Of a DNA stretch of 64,000 nucleotides, positions 11,412-24,399 are shown in pieces. The DNA is from Adiantum capillus-veneris (Eukaryota; Streptophyta; Polypodiopsida; Polypodiales; Pteridaceae), in NCBI GenBank assembly GCA_014529385.2, contig CM043963.1, positions 108,318,412 through 108,382,411 of the forward strand, in the 5' to 3' direction. A program made the translations under genes and the position numbers. The notes beneath the pieces were generated by a model, which was given only the letters and a program-made list of their open reading frames with translations, was not told the origin of the DNA and searched no databases. Every line of letters starts with the position of its first letter. Position 1 is the stretch's first letter.

Positions 11412-11553
11412 TGGTGCAACCAAAGTGTGTCGACTCTAGAAGGGGGCATGGGCACATATATGCAGGCGAGCAGAAGCATGGCAAAGGGCTGGAGCGGCTA
11501 GGAAAATCATGGGATGACAGGTAGCAGAGGAGTTGTATGACTGATGCGGCTTA
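11412..11553 (+). mobile_element. Truncated 3' LTR of the gypsy element
   Basis: About 142 bp match 3068-3209 at roughly 93-95 percent by eye, starting TGGTGCAACCAAAG. The match stops abruptly after GATGCGGCTTA, and unrelated sequence follows. The rest of the ~2 kb LTR is missing, so this end was deleted or recombined. Confidence 0.85.
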
Positions 11554-11599
11554 CACTATTTTAGCCATAACTTTTACATATGAACTCCAAATTTAGTGC

Positions 11600-12308
11600 T
11601 CAAATGGTCAATGGGTGGCGCTTGGTGAGCTCTATCCATGGTCTTTCTTAGGTTGCCCCTTTTTAGATCCTTACACATCCCCTTTTTCATCCAAATTGTC
11701 ACTAGTGAGAACAACATCAACATGTGGAGACTCAATGACATTGAGCTCTTCTATCTTCACACTAATCTTAGGAGGTGCATGGCTTACGACAATGGCTTTA
11801 CCCTTTTCTCTTTGTAGAAAAACATCAATCCTTGTTCATGTTTCCTTTCTTGTGACGACGATAGCATTCAAATGTTCCCTGTGTTGCATCCCCATGATTC
11901 TTGCTACGTGCATCCTTCCAATCTTGAGATTCACTGTGACTACAACTACAACCTTTTTCCTGTTGATGGTTTTTCTAGGTACTTCCACTAGCCATATATG
12001 CATCACCATGCCCACTAGTGTCAAGAGATTGACGTCAAATCTCTTCCATGAGCAAAGCACTAGTAAGATCACTAAAAACAAGCTTGCCTTGAGGGGCAGA
12101 GTTACTAATGGCAGCATGAAATGTATCCCATGATGCGATGCAAAGAGTATAGCAAGAAATTGGCTTTCATTTCATCATCGAAATTCAGCCCTTTAGTAGT
12201 CAACTATGTGAAAATACTATTGAACTCCTTCAAATGCAAGCTAACACTGCTACCCTCTTTCATATTCAACTGCATAAGCTTCTTTGTAGTGGTATATGGC
12301 CATAACAT
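11600..12308 (-). pseudogene. Copia gag, C-terminal half (split by LTR)
   Basis: Read on the minus strand, this is the UBN2-type Gag of a copia element. A MKEGSSVSLHLKEFNS block lies near 12260-12215, then a segment around DDEMKANFLL, then WDTFHAAISNSAPQGK near 12130, then a degenerate zinc-knuckle region toward 11850. Frameshifts and stops break it. The long plus-strand frame at 11615-12133 and the minus frame 11836-12117 are shadows of it. The N-terminal half of the same Gag lies at 13832-14155, and the two halves are separated by the 1.5 kb LTR at 12309-13828. Confidence 0.75.
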
Positions 12309-13828
12309 TGATTGTGGCGGAATTAAAGTAACAATAGTGAGGCATTTCCTTAAGAGAATTCTTAAAGAGCATAAGGAGAGCACTTGATTAAAGGTAGCAA
12401 AATGAAGTTTATATCTAGTTAGCTTGGCATGAACAATACTTGTAAAAGAGAGAGAGAATTAGAGAAATTCACAATAATTGAGGATCGGATTTACTTGGAT
12501 CTGGTCCCCCCTCCAAAAGGAAATTGTATTATAGTTTCTCCCATGAAGAGAGACTTGGTACGGTACATGCTTTGTGTTCCTTGAGACCTTGTTGATGCAA
12601 TGAAGATGGTAAACTTCATGCATCAAAGTTATCCCCGTAACTACCTTGAGGCCTTTGTGTTCCTTGAGACCTTGTTGATGCAATGAAGATGGTAAAGTTC
12701 ATGCACCAAAGTTGTGCCCGTAACTACCTTGCAAAAACATCAACTTATCCCCGGCCTCAATCCCAACACCTCAAAAACCTTCAAAGGTGGAGAGAGCTAG
12801 CAAGGAGTGAGAGAAGGGAAGATGAAGAAGATGTAGTATACGAGAAATAACTAGTTTCCTCACATATCATTACTCATAGAGAATAGCATAGCATAGTAAT
12901 TAATATGAAGAAGATGCTAAGCATTGCTTTGAAGCATGACTCTTGGTTGGATTTGCATTCCATAGCCAAGAGGTGTTCGTGTAAGCTCTCTACTTCTCAA
13001 GCTTGGAAAAGGAGATGGAGTCCTTGCTCAACACAATGAGAGAGTGTGTGAGTGTGTGGGAGAATGAGCAAAAAGGAGCATCCCTCCTAGCCTTGGTCGA
13101 TCCCTCTCACTCCCTACTCTTGCTTGCACCTCATTGGCCCTTGCCAAGCTCAGCCAATCATAAGCTTAGGTCATAACTAGCAATAGAGGTAGCATTTGGA
13201 CAAGTTTCCTCCTTTCCCCTTTGAGAGTGAGGGCTTCAATAATTATTTAATTATTCTAAAGTATCATTGGACCTCTCTAACGGTAATCCAATAGGATTTA
13301 GGCACAATATGAAGGCAACCTTGCTAGGGGCCTGACATGTGTCCTTTATGCCCCTTGTGGAAGGGGTGGCTCTTGGTGTGTGGGGTGAGTGTTCTCTCCC
13401 ATCCCCTACTTCTTGGGCTTGCCCCCTCCTTTGTAGGCCACTTGTTGACTTTCAAGCACCTTGGTCATCAAGCACCTTAGTCATCAAGCACCTTGGTCAA
13501 CTCAAGCACATGCCTAGCTTGCCTAAGTTTAAAGTACCTAAAGGTCCTAGGTCTAAGGACTTTTAATACTAACCTTTTTGGAGGTATTTAATGAAGCTAT
13601 CCCTAAGGTCTTTTAAGCTCCATTACTTGCTAGTTGATGTTTGGTAGACCATCTCCCTTTTGAACCCTTCATGAGATGTAGCCTTCTCTCCCTTTGGTTC
13701 TGTACTGAGATAGGTCTAAAAGCACATATCTATATTCTAACTCTTGTTCCCAATTATTTTCCCACATTAAATGATCAATTCAATATGAGAAAATAATTTG
13801 GGATAGTTAGGTATTAGATTTTATGACA
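12309..13828 (-). mobile_element. LTR family F, copy 2 (probable solo LTR in copia gag)
   Basis: About 1.52 kb, aligning along its whole length with 28076-29542 and in its right two thirds with 1-1001. The left boundary is set where both copies start (TGATTGTGGCGGAATTAA here, TGATAATAGTGGAATTAA at 28076), and the right boundary where all copies end in ATGACA. It lies between two halves of one Gag, so it is an insertion. I see no clear target duplication (AACAT left, TTATT right), which may be age. A tandem 83-bp duplication (12571-12653, 12654-12736) and short AAGCACCTTRGTCA repeats near 13450-13510 are internal. Confidence 0.8.
12571..12736 (+). repeat. 83-bp tandem duplication inside LTR copy 2
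   Basis: Two adjacent units starting TTTGTGTTCCTTGAGACC, offset 83 bp, with about six differences. The corresponding part of the copy at 28076-29542 has a single unit. Confidence 0.85.
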
Positions 13829-13831
13829 TTA

Positions 13832-14155
13832 TTAATAAAAAAACACTTTGTTCGATGTACTCTTACCATCCCAAGATAAGCATAATGACTCCCATAATTT
13901 CTTTTTAGGAGTCTTGTCCATAATTGTAAAGAAAATGGACTCACCAAGGTGTAGGCAAATGGTCACCGTAGCACGAGCATCAAGCTCCTCCCACCCATTA
14001 GTGTAATGCTCTTTCAATGGCATTGTAAGGCCCTTATTAACCAAGACATCAAGAATATGTTGCTTTTGTATCGTGAAGTTTGTTCCATCAAACTTCTTGA
14101 TATAATACTCTTCTTTCTCAAAAGTTTCAATCATAACTAACAAGAGAAATTGCAA
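13832..14155 (-). pseudogene. Copia gag, N-terminal half
   Basis: A 107-residue open frame with the opening of a copia Gag: KKFDGTNFTIQKQHILDVL, then WEELDARATVTICLHLGES and KLWESLCLSWDGKSTSNKVF. This is the typical layout of the DUF4219/UBN2 Gag start. It ends where the LTR at 12309-13828 is inserted, and the protein would continue at 12308 and leftwards. A PBS-like sequence (minus-strand TGGGTATAGGAGC, near 14449-14461, plus GCTCCTATACCCA) may mark the 5' untranslated side of this element. Confidence 0.8.
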
Positions 14156-15749
14156 GAGAGAGAGACTAGGAATTTATGGTAAACTTTTTGCAATTCTTTT
14201 GGTAGAGCCTCCTTTTGCAAAGAGATCAAAATCTCAACAAGAAACTCAAAAAAAATCATTGCAATGTCAATACAAAAGAGTGCTATAGGCAAACTGGAGG
14301 ACTTGCAGGAAAATTCCAGTAAAGTCTCCTCTGTACGGAGATGGAAAACTCAGGCAAAGCTCAAAGCACAAGCAATTCATGAAGTATCAAGAGTTCTTTT
14401 GAGCATAAACTAGCAAATAATGCTCAAAAGAACTGTTGATTACCTACTGCTCCTATACCCATCAATACATATCCTATGGCGAAACCATGAATGGGGATTT
14501 CTAGCAACCTAATCCACCTCACACTGGTGGGTAACCTGTCCCCTAGTGCTTGGCTTCAAAAAACCTCATGTAATGGCCCTCACAAAAGGCTATACAGACA
14601 CGACTAGCCATAATTTCAAAAAGAGATCTTCTTAATCGAGTCCCAAAAATGGCCAAAATTGCCAAAACAAGCCAAAATCGGCTCCACAATGACATACAAT
14701 GGTATTATCCACAACACAATGTACATCCTAAACTTAGAACCATCACTACAAAACCGCAGGACACGTGCTATAATAGGCACCAATGAGTATGCAAGAAAAA
14801 TCACAGAACCAACTTCCTGTGAGGAGAAAAACACTCGCCTTTACCCCAACAACCTCCCACTTAAAGGTGAATGTGCCAATAAGTGGGTACTACTAGCTAA
14901 ACTACTAGTATGTATAAGAAAATAGGTGAGAGACTCTCTCAACCTATGCCCATTAGCTCGCTCACTCAATCTACATGCAACCATATTTTCTCTAGTGATA
15001 GACGAGCGTGTGTATCCATGCTAGTACCTGCATGAAAGTTTTGTAGGCTGCAGACAACTTTCTATGGTCTGCATGGCTCCACAATGCATCATGCTAGTGT
15101 CCTTGCTGCAAATTCTTGCACTATAGCTTCTAGGTTGGGCATACATGAGATGCCCAAATGCTCACAAAATAATTCAAACCTAGTTGTACTAGTCTCCTCA
15201 ATGTTATGAGCATGCACTACATCATCATGACTACTCATCTCACGTATAGATGTGTCATTGCCGACAGTGGGATGGCTACACCCCTCTTATCCATAGACAA
15301 AACTATGTGTCCTGGCATCAACTCATCACCCTCTAACATGAGCATATCAAAGAACTCCATGTACGTCATCTCTATCTGTGTCGAGTCTATGCCTCTAGGG
15401 AGCAGACCCGCTCTATCTTTGTCTGCATAGACTTTGATGACACCTATTGTGTCTCACTAGAGCACTGCACCTCTATCTCTATAGAGTCTACTGACATGTC
15501 CTACACAACTGCATGCTCCATCTCCTAAGAAAATTAGACCTCACTAGCAAAGGACACACGTCTCATCTCTCGCTCATCACATGTTAGCAACAAAATTGAG
15601 ACTGACGTCTCATACCTCAAATACATACATATGATATTCCAAGACACTCCGGGCTCCCCTAGCAATCACTAGTGATCTACAATGCATTTGGAAAGACTGC
15701 TCTTTAAGCAATATTTAACACCCATAGTGTATTAACAGTTTCACTGAGG
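14156..15749. other. No gene recognised; probable retroelement LTR/linker debris
   Basis: About 1.6 kb without a frame I can assign. The only hint is a sequence near 14449-14461 resembling the initiator-Met primer binding site on the minus strand. That would put the leader and LTR of the copia element whose gag is at 13832-14155 to its right. The rest (15000-15700) may be the variable linker of the copia at 15750-16250, but no conserved motif is visible. Confidence 0.4.
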
Positions 15750-16250
15750 CCAAACTTTGCCTCAACTGAGGAACATATCACACATGTCATAGCATGTAGG
15801 ATGCACCACTAGGTAACGGCAAGCAAACATCTCCTCCACCTGCAATGTCAAACGCCAAACCATTGGCCAAGTGCACACAACCAAAGCTCCTACTAGAGAA
15901 AGTGCTAAACCACTCACGATGTGGTGTGACATGGAAAACTGCATCCTCATCTAGCAACCAACAAGGAGAAGTGCCACCTCTTGAAGACATGTAAGCAGGA
16001 GAAACGCTAAGGGTGAATGTGACATCATTGTCACTAGCATATGAAGCCACCGCTCTAGCATGTGTCAAAACCTCATCTACATTACTCACACATCTTTGTT
16101 GCTGCTTCATACGTGTGAAACAATGGAGCCTAATGTGCCACGTGTGACCACAATGCCAACAACACACATATCGGCAACTACGAGACCTCCATCTCTCACG
16201 TGTCATCATTGTCAACTTTAAACTATCACACATGTCGGCTATATGGGTGC
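15750..16250 (-). pseudogene. Copia gag zinc knuckle and protease fragment
   Basis: The minus-strand frame 16233-15787 carries a perfect C-x2-C-x4-H-x4-C knuckle (Cys25, Cys28, His33, Cys38). About 55 residues later comes the copia protease start WLLDEDAVFHVTPHREWF with the downstream HLANGLAFDIAGGGDVCL. The family motif is D-S-G-A, whereas here it reads D-E-D-A (Asp95 kept, Ser and Gly changed). The later integrase and RT are not recognisable to the left. It is a separate copia copy from its neighbours, since its Gag differs. Confidence 0.75.
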
Positions 16251-16352
16251 CAAGAAATCAAAACTATGGCTAGAAATCCTGGGAGAAATCTAACAGAATT
16301 TCCCTTGCAAACTGAGAAAAATGTCAACTATAAACCACGCCAAAATGGCAAC

Positions 16353-16436
16353 AAGTGGGAGATCACTCGACCACTACACAAAGTGGGAGATCACTTGTCC
16401 ACTACACAAAGTGGGAGATCACTCATCCACTACACA
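16353..16436 (+). repeat. Three 28-bp tandem units
   Basis: Exact 28-bp period: 16353-16380, 16381-16408, 16409-16436. Each unit begins AAGTGGGAGATCACT and ends CCACTACACA; only three or four positions vary. Confidence 0.95.
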
Positions 16437-16668
16437 ATTATAACCATGATCGTATCAAAATTGATGCTCACATATGCATAAAATGACTCTACAATAAGTA
16501 TTCAATGTAAAGTCTACAATCTGCAGGCATAAACAATGTCACTAAATCAAAAGAGCTCGATCTGGGACAAATATCTCAACCGAGCTTAAAGTGCATAACT
16601 ATATACGCAAGCAAAGACAATGCTCAAAATGCATCCCACAAGAAAGTTGCCTGCAAGGATTTGACGAC

Positions 16669-16832
16669 GGTGCAACAACATATAAAACCTGTAATCTTTA
16701 GCCACATGAGAATATGCAAATCTCCCTCCTATAAGAGTGGATCTGAACACGGTGCAACAACGTATAAAACCTATAATCTTTAGCCACATGAGCATATGCA
16801 ACTCTCCCTCCTACAAGAGTGGATACAAAAAA
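16669..16832 (+). repeat. 82-bp tandem duplication
   Basis: Units begin GGTGCAACAAC at 16669 and 16751. They differ at a few bases and share AATCTTTAGCCACATGAG and the CTCCCTCCTA block. Confidence 0.9.
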
Positions 16833-18215
<1,383 letters not shown>

Positions 18216-18259
18216 GACACTCTATAGTGCCTTACCTTTGCAAATCCGTGAGCTACCTA

Positions 18260-18260
<1 letters not shown>

Positions 18261-18337
<77 letters not shown>
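18261..18337 (+). repeat. (TG)n microsatellite, ~38 units
   Basis: Pure TG dinucleotides for 77 bp, 48 bp after the TC tract. A shorter GT run follows at about 18462-18492. Confidence 0.98.
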
Positions 18338-18339
<2 letters not shown>

Positions 18340-18931
18340 ACACTTTTTCTTAAGCACAATTTCAAAAGGACCAAATGCTTTCAATTTCAAAGAAGGAAAA
18401 ACCGCGTTATTGAATGCCTCTATGGTTGTCCAATTTTATTGTTATAGGATGTGTTGCATAGTGTGTTTGTGTGTGTGTGTGTGTGTCTGTGTACACAACC
18501 ACACACCATACTCATAAGAAAAAAAAAAGGCGTTGTTCTATTGGTGTCCCAATCTGCAAGATTCTAAGCTCACGGGCCCGATTTCTACTACTCCCCCAAT
18601 TCTTTACACAACTCTACTCGAATTTCTTCAGTTGTTCTTTTTGCTTTTCTATTGCACGGTCTACAGAGCCACCCTACTTCAAAGCTTGCTTGATTTTGTT
18701 GTCTAGAGCTTTTAAAGCCTTTTTTTTTTTCTTGACTTAGCTGTTACTAATGGCTTCCCATTTTCAGTAGAGATTCAACTTCTTGCTTATAAATCTCTGC
18801 TTTTTTTCGCTCGTTGACTGCTCAACAAATTCTTGTAGATCTCCCTTGGTTTGCTCTACTTGCTATGTGCCTTTGCCCCCCCCCCCCCCCAAGAATGCTG
18901 TTGCTACTATAGACTCATTTATGTTAGGAAA
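18338..18931. other. No gene recognised; contains a 15-bp C run
   Basis: Pyrimidine-rich DNA to the left of the copia LTR, with a homopolymer of 15 C at 18876-18890. No coding motif. Confidence 0.4.
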
Positions 18932-19007
18932 TAGGGCATAGCTAAGTAGATATTAGAGTAGTTTACTTAATGAAGAGTGATAATTTTCACTCACGAGAGA
19001 TTATAGT

Positions 19008-19062
<55 letters not shown>

Positions 19063-19678
19063 ACAATATACATGGTTCAACCAATGTGGGCTATGTCCAC
19101 ATGAAAGCAGCCCTCAATGGCTTTAGTACTTCAAACTAAAGGTAGGTTACAAAGGGATTATACTCTTAATGGAGCTCCCACCTTGCTTCAATCTCACCAC
19201 CTCATATACACGTTGTTTCATCAACTTCACAATGCATTTTGTGTGTAGAAGAGGCCTCCTTTTATAGGCCAAAAGGGTTGCCCTCTCTCATGAGAGGTAG
19301 CCGTGTATAGCCTCTCTTGTGTCGACAAGTCCAAGTTGGACTTTCCCACGTGCCTATGTGTGGCCACCCTTAAGAAGACAAGTCTGTCTAGAAATTGGCC
19401 ATCGTCCATTTACTCAACTACCGACCACCAGCCCATCGACCAACCGGCCAACCGATCGGTCATTTTACAACCACTTCGTTCGACCATAATATTCCGGTGA
19501 AAAGGGAATGTTCCGATGAACGTAGTCTCGAGATTGGGCGTGCATTTTTGGTTTTTCAGCAAGTGATTTTTCTTAGGCACGATGGATTCTCCTCATAATG
19601 GGGGCCTTACAAATGTGTGTTTTTAAGACTAAAAGTTACAAGGGGTAAATCAAGCTCCATACTTAACAATCTCCCACT
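18932..19678 (-). mobile_element. 3' LTR of copia element C
   Basis: A 747-bp LTR pairing with 23089-23856. On the plus strand it starts TGTTAGGAAATAGGGC and ends CTTAACA, giving the normal TG...CA ends. It contains a pure (GA)n tract (about 19010-19060). Next to it, on the minus strand, is the polypurine tract CCAAGTGGGAGATTG (19680-19694), as usual for plant copia elements. Confidence 0.92.
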
Positions 19679-21358
19679 TGGAGACTAATCCTCACCAAAC
19701 CTGTGATTGTTTTCCATCCTCGCTTCTTATCCTTGAATGCCAATTGAAGATGATCAAAATCTCAACTTCTCCTTGTTGACCACCTTTGTAAACATGTCTG
19801 TACGATTCTCACTTGTGTGCACCTTTCCTAGCTTTAGTTGTCCCTCTTCCAAAAGAGTACATGTATGAAGTGATATCTCACCTTGATGTGCTTTGTCCTT
19901 GAGTAAAAGGTTGAATTCTTTGCAAGATGAATGGAAATTTGACTGTCATTGTACAAGACACAATTGTCTTGATTGTATCCAAGCTCCTCCAAGAATCTGT
20001 GAAGCCACAAAATCTCTTTGCTTGCCTCCCTTATTGCTACATATTTTGCTTCCGTGGTAGCAAGTGAGACCACTTTATGCAGCTTTGAAGCCCAACTTTA
20101 CTGTTGTGCTTCCAATTGTGAAGACATAGCCAATAGTGCTCCTTCGAGTATCTGTGTCACCTACCATATTTGCATCAGTACACCCTTGCAAAAAAATACA
20201 AGTCCTCCAAAATACAAAGCATTTGTTGTTGTCCCTTTTAGATACCTAAGTATCCATTTCACAACTCACCAATGCTCTTTACGTGGATTATCCATGAATC
20301 TACTCACAATCCCATTGCATGTCCAATGTCTGGCCTTGTCTAGACCATAGCATACATTAGAGAACCTACTGCTGCAGCATATGGAACTTTAGACATATAG
20401 GCTATCTCTTCTTGTGTCTTTGGACACATTTCCTTGGTTAGTTTAAAGTGACAATCCAAAGGTGTAGAAACCGATTTTGCATCTTGCATTACAAACCTTT
20501 CTTGATGTAATTCTCTTGAAATAGCTCTACTGTCTTCTTTGTCCTGTCCCTTAATATCTTCATACCAAGTATCCGCTTTGCAACACTGAAATCTTTCATT
20601 GAAAAAGATTTAGACAACTCCTCCTTGAGGTCTTTGATATCCTGCATGTTAGCACTTGCAATCAGTATGTCGTCAACATACAACTTTAGGATGATGAACT
20701 TCCCATCTCCCAAATTCTTCGTGTATATGCAAAAATCTGAGTTGCATCTTCTGAATCCATGATCCAATATCCATTGATCAGACTTCAAGTACCATTGTCT
20801 TGATGCTTGCTTGAGACCATACAAGCTCTTCTTTAATCTGCAAACCATTTTCTCCTTACCCTTTACTTCATATCCCTTGGGTTGAAGCATATAAATTTCC
20901 TCCTCTAAGTCACCCGTGAATGAATGCCATACTTACATCTATTTGCTCAAGATTTAAGTCATGAGCAGCCACAAGGCTTAAGACAAGCCTAATTGAGTTC
21001 ATTTTTATAATATGAGAAAATATTTCACTGAAGTCAATACCTTTCTTTTGAAAAAATCCTTTTATCACAAACTTAGACTTGTACCTTTTCTTCCCACCTT
21101 CTTCTTTCTTCAGCTTGTACACCCATGTGTTCTACAATGCCCGCTTACCTCTAGGAAACTCAACCAACTCTCATGTTTGGTTGCGATGTAGTGAGACCAA
21201 TTGATTAAGTAACATACATACTTACTGCTTCTATCCAAAGCTCAAGCGATAGGTCTGCATGTAACCGCATGCTTTGTGCTCGCTCCATGATTGTTCTGTT
21301 CATCCTTTCTGAAATTCCATTTTGTTGAGGCGCCTTTGGGGTTTTCCTTTGCCTCCGA

Positions 21359-21463
21359 TGTGTTTCCCATATTTCAAAGGCGCCTTTAAGATCTGAGGCA
21401 TTTAAGCTTGGTACTTGCTTCATTCTCCACAAAGGCGTCCACCTTTGAAATATGGAAAACACA
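21359..21463. repeat. Inverted repeat inside copia integrase
   Basis: 22-bp arms 21359-21380 and 21442-21463 are reverse complements with one mismatch, spaced by 61 bp. They lie where the integrase core should carry its second Asp block. One arm is the normal coding segment (FSIFQRW), and the other is an inverted copy of it. Confidence 0.85.
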
Positions 21464-23070
21464 CCGAATTTATTATTCATTACATAAACCCATGTTTTCC
21501 TAGTTGCATCATCTATGAATGTTACATAGTACAATGAGCCACCAAGAGGTGGTGTACTTATAGAACCCCAAACATCAGAATGAACCAATTCAAGTTTTTT
21601 TATCTTTTTTTTCATTTCTTGCTTTTTGAGAATTTACCCTCTTTTGTTTATCATAAACACAATCTTCATAGAACTCTAAGTCTGCTTCTTTAAAAATTGA
21701 TAGAAGCTTCTTTGATTGAAGGATTTGCATTCCTTTGGCACTCATATGCCCAAGACAATAGTGCAACACCGCACAATTGACTTCTATAGCTGTTGCACAA
21801 GTTGAGAATTGTGTGCTGACAATATGCAAGTACAGTGTACCAACCTTTTCTCCTTTGGAAACCACCAAAGATCCCTTTGAGATCTCTCACCGTTTCTTTC
21901 CAAATGCAATGTTGTGACCTTCATCGTTCAATTGTTCTGTAGAGATCAAATTTTTGCTAAGAGAAGGAACATGCCTAACATCTTTAAGCTTCCAATCATT
22001 TTCGTTAGCAGTTTTGACACAAATTGTACCTTTGCCGATAACTTCACAAGATTCATCATCTCCCAAGTATACCTACCCAAAATTACCTTTGGTGTAATCT
22101 TGGAAATGCTTCTTGTGTGGTGTCGCATGGAATGAAGCTCAAAGTCTACTATTCAAGAATTAGACACATTGTCTAGTGAGAGAATTAGAACATCTTGCTC
22201 TACTTTACATGCCACATTGGCCTCCAATGTTGGCTTGTTGTCTTGAGACCTTGACTCCTTCTTCTTTTTGGACCAACAATACTTCTTGACACGACCCTTC
22301 TTGCCGTAGTTCCAACATTCAAGAACTGACTTTGTGTGTGACTTGCTCCGCCTTGAGCAATCACGCCCCTTTTGATTTTTGAACCTCTCCTTCTATCTTC
22401 CCCTCGTTTTCATTGATAGTGCAGCACTTGATGAGTCACCTGTGCTTCTCCTTTGCATTTCTTTGCTTAGAAGAACACCCACAACATCATCAAACTTAAG
22501 AATATTTGTGTCAGAGATAGAGTTACTTACAACAATCACAAGGCTATTCCAACTATCCGATAGAGACGATAGTATAAGGACGGCTCGCACTTCATTGTCA
22601 AAATTGACCTTCACCGATCGAATTTGACTTATGTTGGTGCTAAAGTCATTTAGATGTTTTGCAAATGAATCATTCTCTACCATTTTTAGATTGAACAAGC
22701 ACATTATGAGAAATACCTTATTGGATGCTAATGGTTTCTCGTAAAGGCCGTCAATTGACTTCATCAAGTCCTCTGTGGTCTTCATCTCCAAAACGTTGAA
22801 GGCCATCATTAACTACATGCTTAATTGGATTGTTCCTAATGCCTTTCGGTCAAGGACAATCCATACTTCATCTGCCATCATTGTGGGCTTCTTTGCAAGT
22901 CGCCTAGTGGCCAATTAAGGTCCTTCTGGTAGAGATAGTCTTCAATCTGCATTTTCCACTGTTGGTAGTTTTTGCCATTGAGCTTCTTGATCTTGAGATT
23001 ACCTACCTCCGTTATTACTTCCACTCAATTCAAGGAATCCTTTCCTTGATATACTTTAGCTATGAGCACA

Positions 23071-23086
23071 CCTTGCTATGACACCA
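23071..23086 (-). promoter_or_regulatory. Primer binding site of copia element C
   Basis: On the minus strand, two bases after the 5' LTR end, TGGTGTCATAGCAAGG resembles the initiator-Met tRNA site (TGGTATCAGAGC) used by plant copia elements, with two substitutions. Position and motif agree. Confidence 0.75.
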
Positions 23087-23088
23087 GT

Positions 23089-23856
23089 TGTTAGGAAATA
23101 GGGCGTAGCTAAGTAGATATTAGAGTAGTTTACTTAAAGGCAATATTATTTTCACTCACGAGAGAGAGAGAGAGAGAGAGATAAAGAGAGAGAGAGAGAG
23201 AGAGAGAACACAATATACGTGGTTCACCCAATGTGGGCTACGTCCATGGAAAAGCATCCACTCAATGGCTTTAGTACTTCAAAATAAAGGTAGGTTACAA
23301 AGGGATTGTACCCTTAATGGAGCTCCTGCCTTGCTTCTCTCTCACCACCTCACATTCACCTTGTTTCATCAACTTCACAATGCATTTTTTTAAATAGAAG
23401 AGGCCTCCTTTTATAGTCCAAAAGGATTGCCCTCTCTCGTGAGAGGCAGCCGTGTGTAGCTGCCCTTGTGTAGACAATTCCAAGTTGGACTCTCCCACAC
23501 GCCCATGTGTGGCCGCCCTTAAGAAGGCAAGTCTGCTTAGAAATTGGGCATCGACCATTGAATTCAGCCACCAAAAACCAATCATTGAATTTTGACTACT
23601 GGCCATCGGCCTCGGCCAATCGATCGGCCATTTTTCGACCACTTTTTGGCCGTCGTCCAACCATAATATTCTGACAAAAAGAGAATATTCTAACAAACGT
23701 AGTCTCAAGCAAAGCTCAAGACTGGGAGTGAATTCTTGATTTTTCAATGAGTGATTTTTCTTAGGCACAATAGCTTCTCTTCATAATGGGGACCTTACAA
23801 ATGTGCGTTTTTAAGACTAAAAGTTACAAGGGGTAAATTAGGCTCCATACTTAACA
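23089..23856 (-). mobile_element. 5' LTR of copia element C
   Basis: 768 bp, same ends as the partner at 18932-19678 and clearly diverged from it by scattered substitutions and small indels. The (GA)n tract is interrupted here (about 23160-23207). Flanking bases (ATTTA before 18932, CTTTC after 23856) do not form a clear target duplication. Confidence 0.92.
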
Positions 23857-24399
23857 CTTTCAATTGTGAGTGTGTGTGCAAAGGGGTCTTTCACACTGCC
23901 TGAGACCTTCTTCATGTTGGATCCATGCTGAGCTCTAGACTCCAGTGCCCATGGCCGATATTCTTTGCTACAAAGCTCCGATCTACCAATCTTTGTCATG
24001 TCAAATCTGCTGAAGCAATCCCTATATTTGACTGCAAGCACTGAGCTGCCATAGCCATTATCGTGAGCTCGTCAAAGAGTAGAAATGCATGCAAGATGGG
24101 GGTGAGAGAGTGCACTGACACCGATTGTTGCCATAGCTTTGATACTAATTGATGAGTATGCGATGTGCAGAGGCTTGCGTGCATGCGCGCAGGGAAGGGG
24201 AGAAGCAAGGAGAATGGAGCGTTGTGTGGGTGGAGTAGACCTCCAAATGAGGAGCTCCTTATTATCTTGTACATGTACAACGATTAAGGAAAGTGTGGTT
24301 AGTGGATGGTCGAACACCATATGTCCAACCCTGAACAAAGGTACGTTGCCTTTACCCCAATAGGAATTGCAAATTCCAATGGGACTACAGTCTCTCTAC
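23857..24399. other. Unassigned; possible gag or gene fragment on minus strand
   Basis: The minus frames 24041-23838 and 24280-23996 are modest in length and overlap. I cannot match either to a family. The region includes a GCGCGC-containing stretch near 24180. It may belong to the gypsy element to its right. Confidence 0.3.

Larger units (their letters stand above)
19679..23088 (-). mobile_element. Ty1/copia element C, internal polyprotein (decayed)
   Basis: Minus-strand order from right to left. Gag UBN2 domain (frame 22809-22393, SLSDSWNSLVIVVSNS). Zinc-knuckle region CWNYGKKGRVKKYC near 22310. Protease remnants about 22150-21900. GAG-pre-integrase (LHYCLGHMSAKGMQIL, frame 21868-21590). 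Integrase (LVHSDVWGSIS, VTFIDDATRK, then QQNGISERMN; 21615-21205). RT (20890-20489 and 21122-20910) with DVSMAFIHG and the catalytic LYVDDILIA, and the C-terminal RNase H (ATTEAKYVA, DSQISIHLAKN; 20073-19834). The order is Gag-PR-IN-RT-RH, diagnostic of copia. Frame breaks lie between RT halves and inside IN, where an inverted repeat replaces the segment with the second catalytic Asp. Not autonomous. Confidence 0.9.

Noticed and set aside
11615-12133. 172-codon plus-strand frame with hydrophobic stretches, resembling a membrane protein
   Set aside because: It is the antisense of copia Gag; the minus strand carries recognisable Gag motifs.
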